Source of the DNA: Parasponia andersonii
Taxonomy: Eukaryota > Streptophyta > Magnoliopsida > Rosales > Cannabaceae
Assembly (NCBI GenBank): GCA_002914805.1
Contig: JXTB01000001.1
Coordinates: 2,011,904-2,075,903 of the forward strand
Length of the DNA stretch: 64,000 nt
Reading direction: 5' to 3'
Position 1 is the first letter of the stretch; every line of letters starts with the position of its first letter. Below the pieces are notes generated by a model. That model was not told the DNA's origin. It ran no database searches and saw only the letters and a program-made list of their open reading frames with translations. Below are positions 11,723 through 24,153 of this stretch, one piece after another. The position numbers and the translations under genes are program-made.

Positions 11723-13938
11723 GTGAGCATTTGAATTATTTTGGTTGTTTACTCAAAATTTAATTTCAATACTTTTACAAATATTTTGAATATCATATGA
11801 ATTGTTGGTTATAATTAGTGTAATTGTTGGAGGATTTAATTCACAAAAAAGAGACGATGGAATTTTGTGGAGTTGGATTTCTGATGGTTAGAAATTTTGA
11901 ATAGAAAATTGGTATTATTGTAATTATTTTCATAAAAGTGATATTTTAGTAATTATTTTTGTAAACAATTTATCTTGGTCGTGAAATTTTTATGAAGTAA
12001 AGGAGGAAATTAAAACATCAACGAATACGGTAGTTTTGCGTTGAAATGAAATCTCGAAATGAGATAATTTTTTATTAGAAATGTGGTATTTTTTTAAATA
12101 TTTCTAAAAATGATATTTTTATAATTATTTTCACGAAGTAATTATTAAGCCGTAAAAATTACACGACTAAAAGAGGAATCTGAAACAAGAACAAATATGA
12201 TTACTTCGTATTAAAGCGATATCCTGAAACATGTAAAATTTCGAATGAAAAAGTGGACATTTTTCAAATAAATTCCAAAAGAGAAACTATTTTGTAATTC
12301 TCGGAATTAGAGCCCATTTAAGGTTCAGGATCTCAGAACTAAGTTCTGACTTTGAATTTGGACTCAATGAGGTTAAGAGAAGAATTTTGATATAAAATAT
12401 CACTATGTTTTAAAGTGGCAAGAAAATCGAAGTACATAGTTTATGAATAGTGTCGATTTATGTACCATGGCATGGGTCCTATATCGGGACCCAAATTTGA
12501 CAAATTATATGTTTAATGTAACTATTGTGGGTGTTAAAAATTTAATAGTGATATCCATTTCTTATTTTAAGGCTTCATTGGAAAAGTTACTTTTCAAAGT
12601 GAGCTTATCGCAATCCCGAAACGACTATCCAAGCACCCAAATGACCAACGAGAGATTTTTCGAGCATCCTTAGATTGATATATCTATCATCTCGAGGTAG
12701 AGATTTAATTACTTATTTTTTAAAATACTTATTTTGAATTACAATTACGTTATAACTAATGTTTAAAAGATTGTAGTTTACTCGATGGTTTAATAAATTA
12801 TAGAAACATATTTGATTGTATGAGGATTAGACTATGTGGATTATTTATATTTCTAAATTGAGATTATAAGATAATACAATGGTATGATACCCATATTATA
12901 GTAAATACCAGAATAATATCAAGTAGGATTTTAAAACATGATTCGGTGATGCATGGTTATTACGAACCATTAAATGTTGTGTATACTATAGGATCACATA
13001 TGACAAACATCTTAGCTATCCTGATTTTAATAGGCTGCCAAAATCTCTGCCCTTACTTAGAGCTCATAAACTCTCGTAGAGTCTTTTGATTACCCCCACT
13101 CAGATGGCATAGACATTCAGTTGCCTCTCTAATTCGGTAGGTATAAATACATAGGTATCCCTCTAAATTTCTGGGATAGATATTAGGCAGAGAGTACTTT
13201 GTATGTGTAATACGAGTTACTCTTGTTTTGGTTTTGAATATGTGATTATTCTGGATATCAATTATTTTTTAAATTTAGTTTATAAATAGATTTTGGAAAT
13301 GTTATTGACAATACAGGTTTGATAAAATTCTATCCATTTAAAAAGATAATTGAATTTCCATTGAGCATGTGAATGCTCATTCCCCTTACTTCTTCCACTT
13401 TTAGACGTTAGTTTATTTGAGGTAGTCATCTCGGTTGTCAGATAATCTACGTAGTTTATACTTGCATTCCTACTCTTGTTTCCTTGATGGGTGTCTATAC
13501 TATATTTCCTTCTTCAATTATCTAGTCAAGATTAGTTAATTTACTAAGCAGATGCATGAAGATGGTTTTGTTATTAATTTAAGATGGTTTTTTTTTATTA
13601 ATTTAAGTACTTAAAATTACAAGTGATTTTATATAATTTAAGATGGTTTTGTCATTTTAGACATTGAACTAAAAATTTTAGTTAAACTCTACTTACCAAA
13701 TTTTATGAAGATTTCAAACCAATCAATTAGATAGAAACTCTTCTAAAATTTAATAGATATTTTCCTTAAGTAATAAAAACTATTAAGAGTTTTAATTAAT
13801 GAGAAATTTATAATAATTTGAGAACAAAAACGAAATTATTTAATATTCTATTCCTTCCAAATTTTGTAAAACTAGCATTTAATTATTTTTTCATCTAAAA
13901 TTACTAAAAGTCACGGCTTTGGATTTCAAGTCGTAACA
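11723..13938 (+). repeat. family B LTR1 (5'-truncated)
   Basis: Starts abruptly at GTGAGCATTTGAATTATTTT, touching the family A solo LTR, and ends GTCGTAACA just before a primer binding site. The same sequence recurs at 17669-19912 and, from 36788, in LTR3. Shared landmarks with the other copies include a block with CATAGGTATCCCTCTAAA (13150s) and one with GGTAGTCATCTCGGTTGTCA (13420s). Compared with LTR3 it lacks roughly the first 730 bp. It is homologous in long blocks to the chromovirus LTRs at 52149 and 59441. Non-coding; the frame at 12443-12673 has no recognisable product. Confidence 0.75.
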
Positions 13939-13942
13939 AAAA

Positions 13943-13955
13943 TAGTATCAGAGCT
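13943..13955 (+). other. primer binding site, tRNA-Met type (family B unit 1)
   Basis: TAGTATCAGAGCT is one base from the standard TGGTATCAGAGC plant LTR-element primer site, and it sits 4 bp after the LTR end CAAGTCGTAACA. This fixes the element's + orientation. Confidence 0.65.
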
Positions 13956-15936
13956 ATAGGCTTTAGATCTATTTAGGATCTTGCCTATGATATTTTGGTA
14001 GTTAAAAAAAATTGGAAAGTATTTGACAAATACCTCAGACATCACTTAGGATTTGGCTAAATTTATTTTCTATGCTTAGATTGGTTCTGAATCCTTTGTT
14101 CATATATGAAACTCTAGAACCTTTGAGATGGTTATATCCCAGAAACTGTAGTCTTAGAAGTGTTAGGGCTAGTGGATTCTAATCCTATCATAAATCTCCG
14201 ATTCAAATGGATATTTAAACTTGTACTCTTATGTCTATTTAGGTATTAAGCTATGTATGAACCATATAGGTTCTGTGATAGCTATCTCGTACTACGTATT
14301 TTAAACACCCTGGTTTGATATGAAGTTTTGTAAATTTGGGGATATGATTTAACTTCCCAGATTGCGTATACTTTTAATTACTCAGTTCGAGTAATTAGTA
14401 GTTAATGTTTATATCAAGGTATTCAAAATTAATGATATTCTTACATGACATATGGCTCATTGATTAATAAATTAGTATGATATATGAGTTTGCTTAAATA
14501 TAATAATTAACGAATTCCACCAGGTTTGGTTTAACATTAGTTTTGCATTGAATAAAATGTTTAAATTTACTTTGACATTCTTGGGTTGTTTGGACTTGTC
14601 TGAATTATTGAAATATGATTATGTATCCTTGTAAGTCATTTATTGTAGTAATTTGTTTTGCCTACTTGATAGCTGCATGTCTAAGTTTACTTGTCTTTTC
14701 AAGCAAAACTTTTAAACTAGAAATTTTTGAAATGAAAAAGGTTGTTATATTTGAAGAATTGCGTATTTTTATTTTCAAAAGGATCATAAATATTTTAAAT
14801 TTAAATATTGGTTAGATAAAAGTAATTCACTTTCTCAATCTAGTCTCGAAACTTATGAGTTATTTGAAATTGGATTTTATAAGACTGTACTATCGTAAAA
14901 TTTGAACCTTAGTATAAATAAAATTTAGTTATTGTCCTAAATTACTCATAATCTACATTTGATAGTACTAGTTGCAGAATTGTTTAGACCAAGAAATTTT
15001 TTCTAAACTTAAAGTTCTAAGTATCCTTTTAGATTTTAACGTAGTAGATATTCTTGGTACTTAACTTAAAAGCTAATATATGTACTTTCCCATATATATA
15101 CACAAGTTGATTTGGAACTAGATATAAGGTATTTTGGAAAAATTTATGTTGCATCTTTGAGAAACAGGTTTGATTTCAAAGAAAATTTTAGTACGAATTA
15201 AAACGTTGCAAGCGCAAACTTTTGGAAGAATAATGTATGTGTCAAAAATGCCATATTTATAATATCTTGTTACATAAATTTTGCTAAGTAAAACTTGTTT
15301 ATATTATTTGGTTTAGAATCTTGTGTAAATGGAGAAACTTTAGATTCTGAATCTTAGTTGGAAGTTCTGAAAAAAAAAAGAACCTTTGTCGTTATTATGG
15401 TTTGATGGGCCTTATTAATAAGACAAGTATATACTTCTAAGCTTTCAACTATACATGTGGCTTATATTAGTGATGTATACATGATGTTAGTGATCCTTGG
15501 ATTGTTGAATCTTTGTTGAGTAATAAATAATTGTTTACTAGTTATGTCAAGTTGGGTTGACCTTGTCTTAGTGGTCTCAATTAGATCACTGAGCACTTGT
15601 GTGGTAGATATAATTTGGTATCCAAAGTGTTAAGAACTCTTAGTGTTGGAGACATAGGATGATGTCTTATTTGGGCTTCAAATAGAAATAATTTGATTTT
15701 GAATACCTAATTCTTGAATATATTTAGGTGGTACATAATAATATATGAGATTTTCATTAAAACTTTTAAAATTCATGTAAATTATATTTTTGAATGAAAA
15801 CAAGCTATGAATTAAATTGCATGATTTGGTATTTGATAAATCTTGAGATATATATGTGAAAGTATTGTATGTCCTTTACAAATATAAATTTGGCTTTTAC
15901 AATTATTGGTGTTGAATGTATTACAAATTGATTGGC

Positions 15937-15971
<35 letters not shown>
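15937..15971. repeat. (TA)n microsatellite
   Basis: TA repeat with one interruption inside internal region 1. The equivalent site in internal region 2 (34421-34444) has a shorter uninterrupted TA run, so the array varies between copies. Confidence 0.9.
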
Positions 15972-17643
15972 TAAAACTAAGACATACTTTACTATTTTTC
16001 AGAAATACTTTATAAAATGTTTATAACTTAAAAGTGTCTGTTAAAAATTATTTTAAATAAATTTGCTTTAGTGTAGTGACTTCAAAGTTATAAAATGCAA
16101 AGATAGCCTTACTAAAGTATGCCTTACCTAAAATTTTTCATAAATAAAGAATTGTGGAAACGTATTTGTATATGTGATATACTAGTTAAAAGATGTGCTT
16201 TTGAATTTCTTGGAAAGAAATATTTGAAAACTTTTGGGAAAGTTTTGAATTTTAAGAAACGTTTCTATCACATTTAACTATGTTTTGAAGAAAATTGACA
16301 TATTCAAAACACTTGACAGAAATTCCGATTGAGTTAATAGTATTGAGTTGAGTTTGTGACTCATTACTTCATTTTAGTATAATCCAATTATTATTATGGT
16401 GGTGTGATTGATTGTATTTGAGATTGATTTACTCATAGGTCTGTATAGAGAGTTGTTAAACTCTTCTTATTATATTTACAAAAGGAATACTTAGAGTTCA
16501 GGCTTGGTTTATCTATAACTATGGTAAGACCTCATTATAAACTAGTGTAGTATTCTTATATGCTCATGATTTTCATATTGTAATTTTAAAAATATTTTCA
16601 AATTATTTTTGATCTAAAAATGAAACGGGATATAATGGAAGACAAGCATCGCTACAGAGAAAGTCTATTATATTAAAACTTTATTTCTCGGATATTATAG
16701 TATTGTTAATTGTTTTACTTGTATATTGGATATTGAGTTACCTATATGACTTCTCCTTGCATCAAAGAACTCGAAATTTTTTGGATTCATAGGTAATTTG
16801 TACAACATGTAACCATATATTTCTATTTTGGACAAAGAGACTTGGAGAGTCTTTAGATTTAATTATGGTATGAATTAATATCTTATGATATTACCTTGGA
16901 TGAAAAAACTTGGAAAGTCTTTAAGTTTTATTCGTTATATGGATATTTGCATTCCAATGCCCTGGAATGTAGTAGTTGGTGTTTTATATTTGATATGTTT
17001 ATGAACTCCTTGATTAGAAATTTTAATTTATAGTGTTTCTAGTCTTATTCTTAACTAGAAATATTTTCTATACTTGAAAGTTTCTGACTTGTTATAAAGA
17101 ATGGTAAATGGCTTATATCATTGTACTCTTATCGAGGTTTCCAACCTCTAGACTTGTCTTTCTTATTTGTATAATACAAGAGTATTACTTTTCATTCGAA
17201 ATCTTGTTAGAATATTTGAACTTAGTGATTATTTAGAATTGGATTCTAGATACAAATAAATGGGATTGCACCTGTATGATATTGATCTGGTATTCTCAGT
17301 GGGACAGTGTCATATTTATTTGATATTTGATCTATTATTCTAGTAGGGTACCTAACAATCAGTAATTAGGTTATAGGAGTCTTATGTTGTTGACTCTCAA
17401 TCTTGATTATCATTATCACTTTTGTTTTGTACACCAACGTAAGAACATGATTCTCATTCTTAAGTGTCGATGTTTTTGTATGTATTGATAGGTCACTTTA
17501 TGCTTCTATATAACTTTGTATACTTATTTAGCTCATGTGTTGAGTGGCATCAGCGTGTTAATGGGATTTTAATACCAAGTAAGAAATATCTATTTCACAC
17601 TTCATGATTTTCCTGGTGTTTGACAGGATACTAATTGATTTTG

Positions 17644-19912
17644 TGAGTTGCGTGTAATTTTGCTCTAGTGAGCATTTGAATTATTTTGGTTGTTTACTCA
17701 AAATTTAATTTCAATATTTTTACAAATATTTTGAATATCATATGAATTATTGGTGATAATTAGTGTAATTGTTGGAGGATTTAATTCACAAAAAAGAGAT
17801 GATGGAATTTTGTAATGTTGAATTTCTGATGGTTAGAAATTTTGAATAGAAACTTGGTATTATTGTAATTTCTTTCATAAAAGTGATATTTTAGTAATTA
17901 TTTTTGTAAACAATTTATTTTGGTCGTGAAATTTTTATGGAGTAAAAGAGGAAATTTAAACATGAACGAATACGGTATTTTTGTGCTGAGATGAAATCTC
18001 GAAATGAGATAATTTTTGAATATAAATGTGGAATTTTATAAATATTTCTGAAAAATGATATTTTTATAATTATTTCCATGAAGTAATTATTAAGCCGTAA
18101 AAATTACATGACATAAAAGAGGAATCTGACACACCAACAAATATGATTACTTGGTATTAAATCGATATCTTGAAACGTGTAAAATTGTGAATGAAAAAAG
18201 TGGACGTTTTTCAAATATATCCCAAAGAAGAAACTAATTTGTAATTCTCGAAATTAGAGCTTATTTAAGGTTTGGGATCTCAAAACTAAGTTTTGACTTT
18301 GAATCTAGACTCAATGAGGTCAAAAGAAGAACTTTGATATAAAATATCACTATGTTTCAAAGTGGCAAGAAAATCAAAGTACATAGTTTGTGAATAGTGT
18401 CGATTTATTAGCCACGGCTCGGGTCCCATATCAGAACCTAAATTTGACAAATTATATACTTAACCTAACTATTATGGGCATTAGAAATTCAATAGTGATC
18501 TCCATTTCTCATTTTATGGCTTTATTGGAAAAGTCACGTTTCAAAGTGAGCTAATCATGATTCTGAAACGACTATCCAAGGATCCAAGTGACCAACGAGA
18601 TTTTTCGAGTCTCCTTAGATTGATATAGCTATCATCTCGAGGTAGAGATTCAATTACTTATTTTTTTTAATACTTGTTTTGAATTACAATTGCGTTATAA
18701 ATAATATTTGAAAAATTGTAGTTTACGCGAAAGTTTAATAAATTATAGAAACATATTTGATTATACTAGGATTAGACTATGTGGATATTTATTCATATTT
18801 TTCAATTGTGATTCTAGGATAATACAATGGTATGATACCCATATTATAGTAAATTCCACAATAATGTCAAGTGGGATTTTAAAGCACGATTCCTTGATGC
18901 ATGGTTATTGCGAACCATTAAATATTATACATACTACAGGATCACACATGACATACATCTTAGCTATCCTGATTTTAATAGGCTGCCAAAATCCTTGCCC
19001 TTAGTGAGAACTCATAAACCCTCGCAGGATCTTTTGATTACCCCTACTCAAATGGCATAGATATTCAGTTGTCCTTCCTGTTCAGTAGGTATAAACACAT
19101 AGGTATCCCTCTAATTTTCTAGGATAGATATTAGACAGAGAGTACTTTGTACGTATAATACGAGTTACTCTAATTCGTGATGAGAGGATCTTAGCTCATG
19201 GGATAAGATGATTTATGATATATATAATCTTATGGATTTGGTTTTGTGATTATTCTAGATATCAATTATAAATTTTGTTTATAAATGGATTTTGGAAATG
19301 TTATTAACAATACAGTTTTGATAAATTCCATCTGTTCAAAAAGGTAATTAAATTTCTACTGAGTATGTGAATGCTCATCCCCCTTACTTCTCCCACTTTT
19401 AGGCGTTAGTTTATTTGAAGTAGTCATCTCGGTGATCAGATAAGCTACATAATTTATACTTGCATTCCTACTCTTATTTCCTTGATGGGTGTTTATACTA
19501 TATTTCCTTCTTTAATTATTTACTCAAGACTAGTTAATTTATTAAGCACATATATGAAGATGATTTTGTTACTAATTAAAGTACTTAAAATTACAAGTGC
19601 TTTTATGTTATTTAAGTTGGTTTTGTTATTTTGGTCATTGAACTAAAGATTTCAATTAAATTCTACTAACCAAATTTTATGAAGATTTCAAACAAATTAA
19701 ATAGATAGAAACTCTTCTAAAATTTAATAGATATTTTCCTTAAGTAATAAAATCTATTAAGAGTTTTGATTGTTGTGGAATTTATAATAATTTGAGAACA
19801 AAAATGAAATTATTTGATACTCTATTTCTTCCAAATTTCATAAAACTAACATTTAATTATTCTTTCACCTAAAATTATTAAAAGTCACGGCTTTAGATTT
19901 CACGTCATAATA
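17644..19912 (+). repeat. family B LTR2 (lacks about the first 700 bp)
   Basis: Homologous to LTR1 from GTGAGCATTTG (17668) to the end CGTCATAATA. About 25 bp further left (from GTTGCGTG, 17644) it is still homologous to LTR3. Left of that the sequence switches to the internal region end (ATACTAATTGATTTTGTGA). LTR2 is followed by another primer site, so it acts as the 3' LTR of unit 1 and the 5' LTR of unit 2 at once. The frame at 18708-19004 (98 codons) lies in LTR sequence and is not conserved in LTR1 or LTR3. Confidence 0.75.
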
Positions 19913-20399
19913 GAAATAGTATCAGAGTTGTAGGCTTTAGATCTGTCTAAGATCTTGCCTGTAATATTTTGGTGGTTAAAAAGAAATTTGAAAGCGCTTG
20001 ACAAATACCTCATACATCACTTAGGAATTGGCTAAATTTGTTTTCTTTGCTTAGATTCGTTCTGAATCTTTTGTTCATATTTCTATGGTGAAACTCTAGA
20101 ATCTTTGAGACAATTATATCCCAGAAACTGTAGTCTCATAAGTGTTAGGGCTAGTGGATTCTAATCCTATCACAAATCTCCGATTCAAATGGATATTTAA
20201 ACTTGTTTTCTTATGTCTATTTAGATAGTAAGCTATGTATGAACCATATAGGTTCTGTGATAGCTATCTCATATTACGTATTTTAAATACCCTAGTTTGA
20301 TATGAAGTTTTGTGAATTTGGGGATGTGATTTAAGTTCCCAACTTGCACATACTTTTAATTACTTACTTCGAGTAATTGGTAGTTAATGTTTATATCAA

Positions 20400-22915
20400 G
20401 GTATTTAAAATTAATGATATTCTTGCATGACACATGGCTTATTGATTAATAAATTAGTATGATATATGAGTTTGCTTAAATATAGTAATTAACAAATTCC
20501 ACCAAGTTTGGTTTAACATTAGTTTTGTATTGAATAAAATGTTTTAATTTAGTTTGAGATTCTTTAGTTGTTTGGTCTTGTGTGAATTATTGAAACATGA
20601 TTATGTATCCTTATAAGTCATTTATTGTAATAATTTGTTTTGCTTACTTGATAACTACATGCCTAAGTTTATTTGTCTTTTCAAGTGAAACTTTTTAACC
20701 AGGAAAATTCTTCACAACTAATAGATTAAGAAAATTTTAATTGATTAGCATGGTTTGAAATGAAGAAGGTGGTTATATTTGACGAATTACATGTTTTTAT
20801 TTTCAAAAGGACCATAGATATTTTAAATTTAAATATTGGTTAGATAAAATAATTCATTTTCTCAATCTAGTCTCGAAACTTTTGAGTTATTTGAAATTGA
20901 ATTTTATAAGACTATACTATCATAAAGTTTAAACCTTGGAATATAGAAAATGTAGTTATTATCATAAATTACTCATAATCTGCATTTGATAGTGCTAGTT
21001 AGAGAATTGTTTAGACCAAGAAATTTTTTATAAACTTAAAGTTCTAAGTATCCTTTTAGATTGTAACATAGTAGATATTCTTGGTACTTAACTTGGAAGC
21101 TAATACATGTACTTTCATGTATATATTCACAAGTTGATTTGAAACTAAATATAAGGTATTTATGGAAAAGTTTATGTGGCATATTTGAGAAACAAGTTTG
21201 ATTTCAAAGAAAATTTTAGTACAAATTAAAACGTTACAAGTGTAAAATTTTGGAAGAATTATATATGTGTCAAGAATGCTATATTTATAATATCTTGTTA
21301 CATAAATTTTGCGAAGTAAAACTTGTTTATATTATTTGGTTTAGAATCTTGTGCAAATGGAGAAACTTTAGATTTTGAATCTTAGTTTGAAGTTTCGAAA
21401 AAAAAAACCTTGTCGTTATTATGGTTTGATGGGCCTTATTAATAAGATATGTATATACTTCTAAGCTTTCAATTATACATGTGGCTTATATTACTGATGT
21501 ATACATGATGTTCATAATCCTTGGATTGTTAAATCTTTGTTGAGTAATAAATAATTTTTCACTAGGTATTCAAAATTGATGATATTCTTGCATGACACAT
21601 GCCTCATTGATTAATAAATTAGTATGATATATAAGTTTGTTTAAATATAGTAATTAACGAATTCCATCAAGTTTGGTTTAACATTCGTTTTGCATTGAAT
21701 AAAATGTTTAAATTTACTTTGACATTCTTTGGTTGTTTGGACTTCTCTGAATTATTGAAACATGATTATGTATCCTTGTTAGTCATTTATTGTAGTAATT
21801 TGTTTTGCCTACTTGATAGCTACATGCCTAAGTTTACTTGTCTTTTCAAGTGAAACTTTTTAAATTGGAAAAATTCTTCACGATTAATAAACTAAGAAAC
21901 TTTTAATTGATTAGCATGGTTTGAAATGATGAAGGCTATTAGCCAACTAGGGCTAGCTTAGTTGGTCCAAGGCTTGAGGGATGTGTGTGTGAGTTTGGGA
22001 GATTCAGGGGTTCAAAACTTTGTAGAATATGTGTGTATTATTTTCCTTTAAATTTGTAGTTAGTGATGGTCATTAGTTAAGCCCCACTTTTTTTAAAAAA
22101 AAATGAAGAAGGCTATTATATTTGAAAAATTGCATGTTTTTATTTTCAAAAGGACCATAAATATTTTAAATTTAAATATTGGTTAGATAAAAGTAATTCA
22201 CTTTCTCAATCTAGTCTCGAAACTTATGAGTTATTTGAAATTAGATTTTATAAGTCTTTACTATCGTGAAGTTTGAACCTTGGTGTATATAAAATTTAGT
22301 TATTGTCCTAAATTACTCATAATCTACATTTGATAGTACTAGTTACAGAATTGTTTAGACCAAGAAACTTTTTATAAACTTAATGTTCTAAGTATCCTTT
22401 TAGATTGTAATGTAGTAGATATTCTCAGGACTTAACTTAGAAGCTAATATATGTACTTTCATGTATATATTCACAAGTTCATTTGGAACTAAATATTAGG
22501 TATTTACGGAAAAGTTTATGTGGCATCTTTGAGAAACAAGTTTGATTTCAAAGAAAACTTTAGTACGAATTAAAACGTTACAAGTGTAAACTTTTGGAAG
22601 AATTATATATGTGTAAAGAATGCCATATTTATAAAATCTTGTTACATAAATTTTGCTAAGTAAAACTTGTTTATATTATTTGGTTTAGAATCTTGTGCGA
22701 ATGGAAAAACTTTAGATTTGGAATCTTCGTTGGAAGTTCTGAAAAACAAAAAAAAGAACCTTGTAGTTATTATGGTGTTATGGGCCTTATTAATAAGACA
22801 TGTATATACTTCTAAGCTTTCAATTATACATGTGGCTTATATTAGTGATGTATACATGATATTAGTGATCCCTGGATTATTGAATCTTTGTTGAGTGATA
22901 AATAATTTTTCACTA
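20400..22915 (+). repeat. 1.16-kb tandem duplication within internal region 2
   Basis: The sequence from GGTATTTAAAATTAATGATA (20400) to TTTTTCACTA (21564) is repeated from GGTATTCAAAATTGATGATA (21565) to 22915. Offset at the start is 1165 bp. The second copy is longer by the SINE and its target duplication. Internal region 1 has this segment once (about 14420-15540), so the duplication is private to unit 2. Confidence 0.85.
21942..22107 (+). mobile_element. SINE (tRNA-related)
   Basis: A 166-bp insertion present only in the second copy of the tandem duplication. It starts GCCAACTAGGGCTAGCTTAG, with an A-box-like TAGCTTAGTTGG, a B-box-like GGGGTTCAAAACT about 60 bp on, and an A-rich 3' end. 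It is flanked by a near-perfect 18-bp duplication (AAATGATGAAGGCTATTA on the left, AAATGAAGAAGGCTATTA on the right). The empty site is visible at about 20758 and 14731. These are the marks of a pol III-transcribed SINE moved by LINE machinery. Confidence 0.75.
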
Positions 22916-22977
22916 GTTAAGTCAAGTTGGGTTGATCTTGTCTTAGTGGTTTCAATTAGATCATTGAGCACTTGTGT

Positions 22978-22985
22978 AGTTGATA
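22978..22985. repeat. hAT target-site duplication, left copy
   Basis: AGTTGATA, paired with AGATGATA at 34081-34088. hAT transposases make 8-bp duplications. The single mismatch is consistent with age. Confidence 0.85.
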
Positions 22986-23074
22986 TAAATCTGGCAATTC
23001 GGGCCAGCCCAGTGCCTTTAGGGCTCGGGTTGGGCTTGGATTTTACGACCCGGCCCAATTTTTTTATTTTTTTG

Positions 23075-23330
23075 GGGGCCTAGATTTGTCTAGGCCCTTG
23101 AATTTTTTTTAAAAAAACGTAAAGAGCCCAAAACTCGTCTGGGTCCTTTCTCAAACTCTCTACAACGGTAATTGGATTTATATAAATTTTTTTTTTAGGC
23201 CCAGATTCGTCTAGGCCCTTAAATTAAAAAAAAAAGGGTAAATGGCCCAGAACTCGTCTGGGCCCTTTCTCAAACTCTCTCCAATGGTAACAAATGTTAC
23301 CGTTGGATTTATATCAATTTTTTTTTTTAG
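23075..23330. repeat. 121-bp tandem repeat in the hAT left subterminal region
   Basis: Two units about 121 bp apart (AGATTTGTCTAGGCCCTT from 23082, AGATTCGTCTAGGCCCTT from 23203). Each carries short palindromes such as CTAGGCC and TCGTCTGGG. Subterminal repeats of this kind are where hAT transposases bind; that role here is inferred. Confidence 0.7.
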
Positions 23331-24153
23331 TTTAAACTATTTTTTTAAATTAAAAAAAATATTTTCTTACACTATAAATACCCTACACTCTCCACTCTTT
23401 TTTCACACTTGCAATTTTCAAATACTCTCTTATTTTTCTCATTCTTTCTCTCTAAATCTCTAATTATATTCTCAATTTTATCTTTTTCTCTCTTATCTAA
23501 CTACTATTTACTAATTATTAGTAATTATATTTTATAGTCTCCAAAGTCCAAACACTCCACAACTCATAAAGCTTAATTAAAGGTACGATTTAATTTATTT
23601 ATCATAATTATCTTTTTAATTTATTTAATTTGTAGTATATTTAGTTATTTACTATTATTACTAGTATAATAGTTAGTAGTTTGTAGTTACTAATTAAGTA
23701 GTTAGTAACTTAGTAGTTCTACAAGACTTTGTTTTTAATTTTAATTCAATTGTAATTTTTTACAATTAAGATAGTAATTCATTAGTTTGTAGAAAATTTA
23801 TTAGAATATTATATTTTAAATTTCAATGAATTTTTAATTTTTAGTAGTTTACAATTAAGTTAGTAGTAGAAAATTTATTAAATATATTTTCATTTAATTT
23901 GTAATTTATAGTTGTTTACAATAAAGTTAGTAGAAACTAGAAAGTTTATTACAATATTAAATTTTTAATTTCAATTAATTTGTAGTAGTTTACAATTAAG
24001 TTAGTAGAAGTTTATTAAAATATTATATTTTAAATTTCAATTTAATTATAATTTATTGTTGTTTACAATTAAGTTGGTAGAATATCTATATTTGTAATTT
24101 CGATTTATTTATAGTTGTGTATAATTTTAATATCTATATTTTTAATATAGGAT

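Larger units (their letters stand above)
13939..17643 (+). mobile_element. family B internal region 1, non-coding (LARD-like)
   Basis: About 3.7 kb between LTR1 and LTR2 with no gag, protease, reverse transcriptase, RNase H or integrase motif in any frame. The longest frame (14615-14815, 66 codons) is AT-rich and unrecognised. It is co-linear with internal region 2. Conserved non-coding internals between LTRs define large retrotransposon derivatives (LARDs), which depend on another element's proteins. It also carries the intact pre-insertion sequence for the hAT site (GGTAGATATAATTTGG, around 15602-15617). Confidence 0.65.
19913..22985 (+). mobile_element. family B internal region 2, left part
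   Basis: Co-linear with 13939-15607, starting with a primer site (TAGTATCAGAGTT, 19917-19929), again without coding capacity. It differs from internal region 1 by a tandem duplication of 1.16 kb and a SINE insertion. It stops at the hAT insertion and resumes at 34081. Confidence 0.7.

Noticed and set aside
18708..19004. 98-codon frame in LTR2
   Set aside because: The same sequence in LTR1 and LTR3 is interrupted, so there is no selection for coding.
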